A DNA stretch of 5,016 nucleotides, from assembly GCA_943359495.1 (NCBI GenBank), contig CALRHY010000062.1, positions 1-5,016 of the forward strand. The letters run 5' to 3'. Both the position numbers and the translations under genes were made by a program. Below the pieces are notes generated by a model. The model saw nothing but the letters and a program-made list of their open reading frames with translations, was not told where the DNA came from and made no database searches. Positions 1 through 5,016 of the stretch are shown piece after piece (position 1 is the first letter of the stretch; each line of letters begins with the position of its first letter). This DNA is from Candidatus Uhrbacteria bacterium RIFOXYB12_FULL_58_10 (GTDB taxonomy: Bacteria > Patescibacteriota > Patescibacteriia > 2-12-FULL-57-11).

Positions 1-368
1 CCATCGAGTATGTGGGACAAAACAATCACACCACCATATCCAGATGTGCGACCAACAAACGTCACGCGGCCATCAGCAGCTGCGTGTACGGGGACTTCGG
101 TGATTCTATGCATCTCCAAATCCACCTGACTTTGTTCGCAATCAATCCCCGTATGATATCCGCGAAAACGATCCTGAATATACTCACCGAAACCTTTAAA
201 ATCCATCTGACAGCCGAGAGGAGCTACGACCAGCGGTTCCTGTATTTGCATGATCGGTTCTGATGTTATTTGCTGCGCAGTACTCGTTACTTGCATCACG
301 GACGAAACAGGAGAACACCCTGCGCCAACGAGTGTGAAAATGACAAAAGAAGAGAGAAAAAGATGCAT
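1..368 (-). CDS. Predicted lipoprotein with M23/LytM peptidase domain (3' end missing)
   Basis: The gene starts at ATG 368-366 and runs off the left edge after 122 complete codons. The N-terminus is a hydrophobic export signal (MHLFLSSFVIFTLVGAGC) with Cys18 as the likely lipidated residue. The lipobox VGAGC is imperfect and there is no Lys or Arg before the hydrophobic stretch. A polar linker follows, then from about residue 60 the opening of an M23 domain: FGEY, GYHTGID (residues 70-76, where His72 and Asp76 fit the HxGxD zinc ligands), VPVHAAADGRV (92-102) and GYGGVIVLSH (110-119). Family knowledge: M23 enzymes are zinc endopeptidases that cut peptidoglycan cross-links or stems. The third ligand, in the HxH motif, would lie beyond the edge, so activity cannot be judged. 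The likely site of action is the cell envelope. An in-frame TTG at 392-390 is an alternative start. The only Shine-Dalgarno-like sequence is a GGA very close to the ATG. The gene is divergent from the small plus-strand gene. Confidence 0.85.
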   Translation of the reverse strand, partial: MHLFLSSFVIFTLVGAGCSPVSSVMQVTSTAQQITSEPIMQIQEPLVVAPLGCQMDFKGFGEYIQDRFRGYHTGIDCEQSQVDLEMHRITEVPVHAAADGRVTFVGRTSGYGGVIVLSHILD

Positions 369-385
369 ATATCCAAGAAAAAGGC

Positions 386-769
386 TTGACAAATACCTAC
401 GCACAGCAGCTAGACGCTGGCGTAACAATGCCATCACCAGCACTGCGGCGAGCGATCGGAGACACGGCACTTCGGAAGCTCGGAGCCGGGTACGAGACCA
501 AAACGATTTGCGGAGCAAGGCTGACCATCCTGCACACCGCCAAAGACACCGAAACGATAGCAACCGTCGCTTCGGTGCACATCCGCCCGTTCGCCGGTGG
601 CTGGAAGATCCAATTGAGCATCGCCGCTCATGCCATGACGTCAAATGACGAAGAAATCCTGGCCGTGACAGCGATGATCAATTCGAAAGACGCCGTCGCT
701 TGGACGTACACCGTCCGCACCGAACGAGGTAAACTGCAGTGTCACGAGGTGCAAGGCGTCGAGTTCTAA
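386..769 (+). CDS. Small hypothetical protein, 127 or 113 aa
   Basis: I do not recognise this protein. The frame can start at TTG 386 (127 aa) or at ATG 428 (MPSPALRRAIGD, 113 aa), and neither has a convincing ribosome binding site. TTG 386 is also part of a TTGACA string that could be a -35 box. Evidence that it is a real gene: strong G/C preference at third codon positions, a plausible soluble protein in this frame only, and a Rho-independent terminator 21 bp after the TAA. There is no signal peptide, membrane segment or catalytic motif. The body has alternating hydrophobic and polar stretches (ICGARLTILHTA, TIATVASVHIRPF, GWKIQLSIAAHA, VAWTYTVRTERG), suggesting a small beta-rich domain. 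A short basic helix (ALRRAIGDTALRKL) precedes them. It is visibly GC-richer than the uvr genes, which may reflect a different origin. It is divergent from the M23 gene and convergent with the nucleotidyltransferase gene. Confidence 0.6.
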   Translation: MTNTYAQQLDAGVTMPSPALRRAIGDTALRKLGAGYETKTICGARLTILHTAKDTETIATVASVHIRPFAGGWKIQLSIAAHAMTSNDEEILAVTAMINSKDAVAWTYTVRTERGKLQCHEVQGVEF

Positions 770-790
770 AAGGACACAGAGCATCGGAGG

Positions 791-815
791 CAGCTCATCA
801 CGGGCTGTTTTTTTT
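791..815 (+). terminator. Rho-independent terminator after the small plus-strand gene
   Basis: The stem CAGCTC (791-796) pairs with GGGCTG (802-807), with one T-G wobble and a five-base loop ATCAC. Eight T residues follow at 808-815. The element starts 21 bp after the stop codon of the plus-strand gene. On the minus strand the A-run precedes the stem and no T-run follows, so it should not stop transcripts of the convergent nucleotidyltransferase gene. Confidence 0.8.
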
Positions 816-819
816 ATTC

Positions 820-1719
820 TCATGCAGCCTTGTCTGACTCACGATTGGCGAGATCCACTCCGTAGTACGCCAATGCGTCGTGCAGCGTCTCAGGATACTG
901 TGTTTGCAACGCATCTCCAAGCTGCGTCTTCGGCCGCTCTGTTTCTTCCATTGCTTTACGGACGATCTGCCACTGTTGCTCTGCATGTGCCGGATCCGCC
1001 AAGGCAAGTTCCCGCAAAAACGCCTGACGATATTTTTTCAATCCACCACCGACCTCCAAGTGAAAAAAGCGAGCGATATGATTTTGAAAAGCACGCATCT
1101 CTCGCGAGACTACGCCGCCGCGTGGTGGGAGAAGGAACATTTTTTCCAACACACCTGCAACAGAATGCGGCCCGGTCATTGCAATCGGCAACGCATAGAC
1201 ATCCGACGCTATATCGTCATACCCCGTTTCTGCTTCCATCAGACGTTCTTCCACTTTTGCACAAGCAACCCGTTTCGCACTTAACCAACGAGCGCGCGTT
1301 GGCACATCTTGTTGAAGCAAAGGTGTATATGCACTCAACGGCAATCCTGTCCGTTCCCAATGTTCTCGAGGAGACATCTGCATCGCCGCAAACATTTTTT
1401 CTTCGCGAAGAATAGTAACGTATGCACTTTCTAAAGGACCGCCCGCAGAAAAAAGGCGGGCCGCATTCTGCTCGAGCGCGTCAATATCCAAAAAAAGAGT
1501 CAGATCCACATCGCTCTCCGGTGCAGATTCCTCGGTCAATTGTTTTCCTTTACTCAACGAACCAAACAGAGAAAAAGCAATGGGGATGCCAAATTCTTGC
1601 TCAAGCTCCTTTCGCGTCTCCGTGAGGACGCGCACGCGCTCGCGCGAATACGCGTCTGGCGAAACCGCGAAACGTTTTTCTGGTGGCGGCTCATACGAAA
1701 ACGGCTTTTCTCCACCCAT
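820..1719 (-). CDS. Nucleotidyltransferase-fold protein of unknown substrate, 299 aa
   Basis: The N-terminal third carries the polymerase-beta-type nucleotidyltransferase signature: a strand ending in FSLFGSLSKGK (residues 49-59), then SDVDLTLFLDID (69-80). Gly53-Ser54 and the Asp70-x-Asp72 pair match the family's nucleotide- and metal-binding pattern. The spacing between GS and DxD, 15 residues, is slightly long. The remaining 220 residues are mostly helical, with no motif I can name (KRVACAKVEERL, VLEKMFLLPPRGGV, REMRAFQNHIARFFHL), and could select the substrate. Start: ATG 1719 (MGGEKPFSYE), 11 bp after the uvrA stop. The same frame is open upstream for 51 more codons, but that stretch is antisense-like low-quality sequence overlapping the end of uvrA, so I rejected it. 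The only ribosome-binding-site-like sequence is GAAGAAA, inside the end of uvrA and rather far away. It is probably cotranscribed with uvrA. Family members transfer nucleotides to antibiotics, proteins, tRNA or other acceptors, and nothing here shows which. Confidence 0.8.
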   Translation of the reverse strand: MGGEKPFSYEPPPEKRFAVSPDAYSRERVRVLTETRKELEQEFGIPIAFSLFGSLSKGKQLTEESAPESDVDLTLFLDIDALEQNAARLFSAGGPLESAYVTILREEKMFAAMQMSPREHWERTGLPLSAYTPLLQQDVPTRARWLSAKRVACAKVEERLMEAETGYDDIASDVYALPIAMTGPHSVAGVLEKMFLLPPRGGVVSREMRAFQNHIARFFHLEVGGGLKKYRQAFLRELALADPAHAEQQWQIVRKAMEETERPKTQLGDALQTQYPETLHDALAYYGVDLANRESDKAA

Positions 1720-1730
1720 ACGAATACAGA

Positions 1731-4310
1731 TTATTTCTTCAACACCTTCTTCAAGTACTGTCCCGTATACGAACCTGCCTTCCGCGCAATTTCCTCTGGT
1801 GTTCCTGCTGCAATGATCTGTCCCCCTTTGTTTCCCCCTTCCGGCCCAAGGTCGATCAACCAGTCCGCACACTTGATGACATCGAGGTTGTGTTCGATGA
1901 CGAGGACGGTGTTGCCCGTTGCAACGAGCCGCTGCAACACATCCACCAATTTTTTGACGTCTTCAAAGTGCAATCCAACCGTTGGTTCATCCAAGAGATA
2001 CAATGTTCGTCCGGTTTGCCGTTTGGCAAGTTCTGTTCCCAATTTCACGCGCTGCGCTTCACCACCCGAAAGCGTTGTTGCGGACTGACCAAGCTCAAGA
2101 TATTCCAATCCTACTTCAGCGAGAATACGAAACTTATCATGAATGAATGGAATGTCGCGGAAGAAGACATCGGCGTCTTCAATGGTCATTGCAAGAATGT
2201 CATGAATATTCTTGCCTTTGTATTTGACCTCAAGCGTTTCACGATCAAAGCGCTTGCCACGGCAGATGTCACAGGTGACGTAGACGGTCGGCAAGAAATG
2301 CATTTCAATCGCGATCATGCCATTGCCTTCGCAATTCTCGCAGCGGCCGCCTGGAACGTTAAAGGAGAAACGTCCTGGTTTATAGCCACGTTCTCTCGCC
2401 TCGGGTGTTTCCGAAAAAATCTCGCGGATGTGCGTCCACGCGCCAGTGTACGTCGCTGGGTTTGAGCGCGGTGTCCGACCGATTGGTGACTGGTCGATGT
2501 CAATCACTTTGTCCAAATATTCCAAACCTTGAATCGCAGTGTGTTTGCCAACGGTGTAGCGCGTACCATTCAACTTATTTGCAATGGCGGGATAAAGCGT
2601 ATCCGTCATCAGCGACGATTTGCCTGATCCAGAAACGCCGGTCAAACACACGAAGCGGCGCAAGGGAATTTCGACGTCGATATTGCGCAAATTATTTTCT
2701 GAGGCACCTTTAATGACGATTTTCTCGCGTGATTCTTTGCGTCGTTCCGGAATAGCGATCTTTGCCTCGCCGCGCAAATATTGAATGGTCAATGACTTCT
2801 TTGGATTCCCGACGATTCCTGGCGCATCGAATTTTCCAGAAAGCAGCGGCAACGTCGGGCCAGCCGTAACAATATAGCCGCCATGTTTCCCAGCCCCAGG
2901 GCCGATATCAACGAGATAATCAGATGCGCTGATCGTATCCTCATCATGCTCTACAACAACGATCGTGTTTCCAAGATCGCGTAGCGCTTCCAATGTTTCA
3001 ATCAACTTCGCATTGTCACGCTGATGCAAACCAATGGTTGGTTCATCTAAAACATACAGCGCACCAACAAGACGCGAGCCGATTTGCGACGCGAGACGGA
3101 TGCGTTGTGCTTCGCCGCCAGATAATGTTCCAGCAACACGATTCAAGGTCAAATAATCCAACCCCACATCCAACATGAACTGCATCCGACTCAGGATTTC
3201 TTTGAAGATAGTTTCAGCAATCTCCTTTTCCACCGGACGCAACGTGAGCGCGCGGAAAAATGCCACACCATCAACCATGGCCATGGAGGTGATCTCCTGA
3301 ATATTTTTCCCGCCGATTGTCACTGCCAGCGCTTCGGCACGCAAACGCTTACCTTCGCACTTCGGACAGATCTTTTCGGACCAAATTGATTCCAATCCCA
3401 AGCCATGACATTGCTCACAGGCACCGTATGGCGAGTTGAACGAAAATAAACGTGGCTCGATTTCCGGAAACGAAAAGCCATCGTACGGACAAGCGAACTT
3501 GGAAGACACGACCGTCTCCGTTCCATCATCCAACAAAATGGTCACCACATCATTGCCGCGATCGAGAGCAATTTCTAGCGCTTCTGCGAGACGCTTCCGA
3601 AACGCCACGTTCCCTTCGACCGGCCAACCAATCGGCACGCGGTCAATCAATAATTCAATGGTATGTTGTTTATAGCGCGACAACACTAGCTGCGTCCGCA
3701 ACGAACGCATTTTTCCATCGACGCGCACCTCGGAAAATCCTGCAGTGTACCAATCATTCAAGAGTTGATGATATTCCCCTTTTCGCCCTCGGACTGCCGG
3801 CGCGAGCACCGTGATTTCGTTGGTGAAATTTTTCTTCTGACTCGGCGATGGCGCAATATCACCTTGATGGATTTCAATCGTCCGTCGGACGACAACGTCG
3901 ACCATTTCTTCCACCGTCATCTTGGTAATCTCTTTGCCATCCAAAATACAATGTGGCTTGCCGATGCGCGCAAACAACACGCGGAGATAATCATAGATCT
4001 CCGTAATCGTCGCCACGGTCGAGCGCGGGTTTGCTGAATGTGCTTTTTGGTCGATTGAAATCGCTGGAGAAAGTCCTTCGATCTCATCGACATCCGGTTT
4101 GTCCATCTGCCCTAAAAACTGCCGCGCATACGCCGACAACGATTCGACATAGCGTCGCTGCCCTTCCGCAAAAATGGTATCGAACGCCAAAGAAGATTTC
4201 CCAGAACCAGACAATCCAGTGAACACAATCATCTTGTTCCGCGGAAGTTCCAAGGAAATATTTTTCAAGTTGTGTTCCCGAGCGCCTTTAATGGTGATTT
4301 TGTCTTGCAT
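1731..4310 (-). CDS. uvrA: Excinuclease ABC subunit A, compact form without the insertion domain (859 aa)
   Basis: UvrA is the dimeric ABC-type ATPase that finds bulky DNA lesions and loads UvrB in nucleotide excision repair. Both ATPase halves are complete. Half one: Walker A GLSGSGKSS (32-40), signature LSGGEAQR (396-403), Walker B YVLDEP (419-424), switch His in VVEHD. Half two: Walker A GVSGSGKSS (558-566), signature LSGGEAQR (747-754), Walker B LLDEP (772-776), switch His in VIEHN. The UvrB-binding region is present (about 120-270; ITVLAPAVRGRKGEY). The C-terminal zinc module is intact (Cys657, 660, 680, 683). Length is about 80 residues short of the E. coli protein's 940. Almost all of the loss lies between CEQCHGLG (298-305) and CPKCEGKR (315-322), where the insertion domain should be. 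HCILDG (120-125) and ACPYDG (273-278) have Asp where relatives have Cys or His. I chose ATG 4310 because MQDKITIKGAREHNLKN aligns with family N-termini; a TTG at 4328 would add six residues. Confidence 0.97.
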   Translation of the reverse strand: MQDKITIKGAREHNLKNISLELPRNKMIVFTGLSGSGKSSLAFDTIFAEGQRRYVESLSAYARQFLGQMDKPDVDEIEGLSPAISIDQKAHSANPRSTVATITEIYDYLRVLFARIGKPHCILDGKEITKMTVEEMVDVVVRRTIEIHQGDIAPSPSQKKNFTNEITVLAPAVRGRKGEYHQLLNDWYTAGFSEVRVDGKMRSLRTQLVLSRYKQHTIELLIDRVPIGWPVEGNVAFRKRLAEALEIALDRGNDVVTILLDDGTETVVSSKFACPYDGFSFPEIEPRLFSFNSPYGACEQCHGLGLESIWSEKICPKCEGKRLRAEALAVTIGGKNIQEITSMAMVDGVAFFRALTLRPVEKEIAETIFKEILSRMQFMLDVGLDYLTLNRVAGTLSGGEAQRIRLASQIGSRLVGALYVLDEPTIGLHQRDNAKLIETLEALRDLGNTIVVVEHDEDTISASDYLVDIGPGAGKHGGYIVTAGPTLPLLSGKFDAPGIVGNPKKSLTIQYLRGEAKIAIPERRKESREKIVIKGASENNLRNIDVEIPLRRFVCLTGVSGSGKSSLMTDTLYPAIANKLNGTRYTVGKHTAIQGLEYLDKVIDIDQSPIGRTPRSNPATYTGAWTHIREIFSETPEARERGYKPGRFSFNVPGGRCENCEGNGMIAIEMHFLPTVYVTCDICRGKRFDRETLEVKYKGKNIHDILAMTIEDADVFFRDIPFIHDKFRILAEVGLEYLELGQSATTLSGGEAQRVKLGTELAKRQTGRTLYLLDEPTVGLHFEDVKKLVDVLQRLVATGNTVLVIEHNLDVIKCADWLIDLGPEGGNKGGQIIAAGTPEEIARKAGSYTGQYLKKVLKK

Positions 4311-4320
4311 AGTACGGTCG

Positions 4321-4662
4321 TTATCCAAAATAATTCGTCATCCCGAGCGCAGCCGAGGGATCTTCCTCTTTTAATCGTCGTGGTCGACGATTTGCGATGA
4401 AAGATCTTGCCATCGAGGATTCATTGTTGCTATCAACCACTCTTTGCTTTGCTCGCGACCAATTCTTTAACTGTTTTTCCCTTTCTAGTGCTGACATGAT
4501 ATTTTCTCCCTGTTCGTAGTAGATCAATTTTGTACACTGATATTTTTTAGTGAATCCATCAGCTGCACCGCAACGATGCTCGTCCAAGCGGCGCATCAAA
4601 TCATTGGTCACACCAATGTACAAGACGGAATCATTTACATTTGTGAGAATGTAGACGAACAT
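4321..4662 (-). CDS. GIY-YIG endonuclease, C-terminus lost by frameshift (possible pseudogene)
   Basis: This is a small single-domain GIY-YIG nuclease of the YhbQ/UPF0213-like type, a family of metal-dependent DNA nucleases whose cellular roles are mostly unknown. MFVYILTN holds the GIY-equivalent VYI (residues 3-5), and LYIGVTNDLMRRLDEH holds YIG (15-17), the candidate catalytic Arg24/25 and His29. LIYYE and ALEREKQLKNW (59-69) supply candidate acidic residues. Start ATG 4662 is secure, because an in-frame TGA lies two codons upstream. No Shine-Dalgarno site is visible. The open frame gives 113 aa, but residues 73-113 do not look like the family. Skipping the C at 4446 restores KEWLIATMNPRW and then QDLSSQIVDHDD with a TAA at 4373-4371, a canonical ending that makes a 96-aa protein. 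The observed frame instead reads into the downstream repeat (DPSAALGMT). The gene is bracketed by inverted repeats and lies between uvrB and uvrA. Either it is a recent pseudogene or the read has a one-base error. Confidence 0.88.
   Translation of the reverse strand: MFVYILTNVNDSVLYIGVTNDLMRRLDEHRCGAADGFTKKYQCTKLIYYEQGENIMSALEREKQLKNWSRAKQRVVDSNNESSMARSFIANRRPRRLKEEDPSAALGMTNYFG
4336..4371 (+). repeat. 36-bp inverted repeat, left copy (A), at the 3' end of the GIY-YIG gene
   Basis: This copy contains GTCATCCCGAGCG then AGCCGAGGGATCTTC. It matches the reverse complement of 4668-4703 at 34 of 36 positions, differing at 4350 (C here, T in the other copy) and 4366 (C here, A in the other). On the minus strand, the sense strand of the uvr genes, it can fold as CCTCGGC/GCTCGGG with one C-C mismatch and wobbles. 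The loop TGC contains one of the two variable bases, and AATTATTTT follows. Its inner edge coincides with the last base of the ancestral GIY-YIG stop codon. Confidence 0.9.
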
Positions 4663-4667
4663 CGGTC

Positions 4668-4703
4668 AAAGATGAAGATCCCTCGGCTACGCTCGGGATG
4701 ACG
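4668..4703 (-). repeat. 36-bp inverted repeat, right copy (B), just upstream of the GIY-YIG start
   Basis: This is the reverse-complement partner of 4336-4371 (34/36 identical). On the plus strand it reads GAAGATCCCTCGG then CGCTCGGGATGACG and is followed by TGTTTTT. It has the same imperfect hairpin as copy A, with loop TAC. It ends five bases before the GIY-YIG ATG, so the repeat occupies the place where a leader and ribosome binding site would normally be. Confidence 0.9.
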
Positions 4704-4748
4704 TGTTTTTAATATTTCCGTTCCCTTGCCCCAAGAGGAGGAACCAAC

Positions 4749-5016
4749 TTATCTTCGCTTCCCCCGCTTGCCCATCTTCCCGCTCGTCTTCGTCTCCTTT
4801 TCGCCAGCCGTCTTCTGACGCAATTCTTTGATCTCGTCACGGAGAATGGCTGCGAGCTCAAACTGCAAAGATGCTGCCGCTTCTTTCATCTGCTGTTCTT
4901 TGTCGGTAATGATCGTGGCGATCGGTCGTGTGTCAGCTGCGGATTCAAGAGCAAGAACTTTTCGCGCCATATCCGCTTCTTTCTTTCGAACAATCCCATC
5001 GGTAAAATCGGTGATC
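4749..5016 (-). CDS. uvrB: UvrB C-terminal fragment with UVR domain (5' end beyond the window)
   Basis: The last 88 codons and TAA stop of a gene entering from the right edge. The segment KEQQMKEAAASLQFELAAILRDEIKELRQK matches the UVR motif, a short helical hairpin with the family pattern of a KxMxxAAxxLxFExAAxLRDxIxxL type. At the C-terminus of UvrB this motif binds UvrC, recruiting it for incision. UVR motifs also occur in UvrC, ClpC and McsA. The placement at the very end of the protein, and uvrA following on the same strand, make UvrB the best call. The helicase part that would settle it is outside the window. After the UVR motif there is an unusual Lys/Arg-rich tail of about 18 residues (ETKTSGKMGKRGKRR at the end). 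No terminator with a T-run follows the stop on this strand, so readthrough toward the GIY-YIG gene and uvrA is possible. Confidence 0.82.
   Translation of the reverse strand, partial: ITDFTDGIVRKKEADMARKVLALESAADTRPIATIITDKEQQMKEAAASLQFELAAILRDEIKELRQKTAGEKETKTSGKMGKRGKRR

Larger units (their letters stand above)
4336..4703 (-). mobile_element. Putative compact unit: GIY-YIG gene between terminal inverted repeats (368 bp)
   Basis: The two 36-bp repeats enclose the GIY-YIG gene with almost no spare sequence: 5 bp between repeat B and the ATG, and a one-base overlap between the ancestral TAA and repeat A. The unit lies between uvrB and uvrA, which are often neighbours. I see no convincing target-site duplication at the outer edges (AAAATAATT on the left, TGTTTTTAAT on the right). 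Seen: the repeats, their orientation and tight fit. Inferred: that the unit moves, or that the nuclease acts on the repeat, by analogy with REP-associated tyrosine transposases. The alternative is a common dispersed intergenic palindrome that flanks this gene by chance. Confidence 0.5.

Noticed and set aside
12..263. Open frame of 83 aa on the plus strand
   Set aside because: It is antisense to the M23 lipoprotein gene, whose motifs are clear, and its translation has no protein-like pattern.
386..414. TTGACA (386-391) as a -35 box for the small plus-strand gene
   Set aside because: At 16 to 19 bp spacing the best -10 hexamers (GCTAGA, TAGACG) match the consensus poorly, so I do not call a promoter.
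250..648. Open frame of 132 aa on the plus strand
   Set aside because: It overlaps the M23 gene and the better small gene in another frame. It is Arg-rich and low in hydrophobic residues, typical of a GC-rich shadow frame.
822..1415. Open frame of 197 aa on the plus strand
   Set aside because: It is entirely antisense to the nucleotidyltransferase gene, which has recognisable catalytic motifs.
1720..1872. 51-codon N-terminal extension of the nucleotidyltransferase frame
   Set aside because: It overlaps the conserved uvrA C-terminus out of frame and reads as unstructured Cys/Arg/Gly-rich sequence. ATG 1719 fits the gene boundary better.
1683..2465. Open frame of 260 aa on the plus strand
   Set aside because: It is antisense to the conserved 3' part of uvrA; its length comes from uvrA codon constraints.
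4311..4328. TTG start six codons upstream of the uvrA ATG
   Set aside because: The added MDNDRT is not conserved in UvrA, and the ATG 4310 product aligns with family N-termini.
4723..4737. Hairpin CCCTTG/CAAGAG after the uvrB stop as a terminator
   Set aside because: The stem is short with a wobble on the minus strand, and no T-run follows on that strand.
4734..4742. GAGGAGG-like Shine-Dalgarno sequence on the plus strand
   Set aside because: No credible plus-strand gene follows; the sequence downstream is the uvrB 3' end in antisense.
1..5016. CRISPR array, tRNA, rRNA or other structured RNA
   Set aside because: I saw no regularly spaced direct repeats and no recognisable RNA gene; almost all bases are covered by the genes listed.

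Overview
The window looks like bacterial chromosome and is gene-dense. Best guess, with low to moderate confidence, is a member of the Candidate Phyla Radiation (Patescibacteria): a compact UvrA, short intergenic gaps, weak or absent Shine-Dalgarno sites and a small GIY-YIG endonuclease gene. No rRNA or marker gene is present to prove this.

The right four-fifths is one minus-strand block, read from the right edge leftward: the 3' end of uvrB (4749-5016, cut by the edge), a compact repeat-flanked GIY-YIG endonuclease unit (4336-4703), full-length uvrA (1731-4310) and a nucleotidyltransferase-fold gene (820-1719). UvrA and UvrB are the damage-recognition proteins of nucleotide excision repair. 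The GIY-YIG unit sits exactly between them and looks like a later arrival. The nucleotidyltransferase starts 11 bp after uvrA and is probably cotranscribed with it, but its function is unknown.

The left part holds two divergent genes. A minus-strand gene (1-368, cut by the left edge) encodes a predicted lipoprotein with the start of an M23/LytM peptidase domain. A plus-strand gene (start at 386 or 428, end 769) encodes a small protein I do not recognise. It ends in a good Rho-independent terminator (791-815), where it converges with the nucleotidyltransferase gene.

The most interesting observations are: (1) the GIY-YIG gene lies between two 36-bp inverted repeats (34/36 identical) that abut its start and its ancestral stop, resembling a minimal mobile or REP-like unit inserted in the uvrBA operon; (2) that gene has a one-base frameshift at about 4446, and its canonical C-terminus is still legible in the next frame; (3) UvrA lacks the insertion domain of signature domain I, and in two CxxC/CxxH zinc-site motifs the second ligand is Asp.
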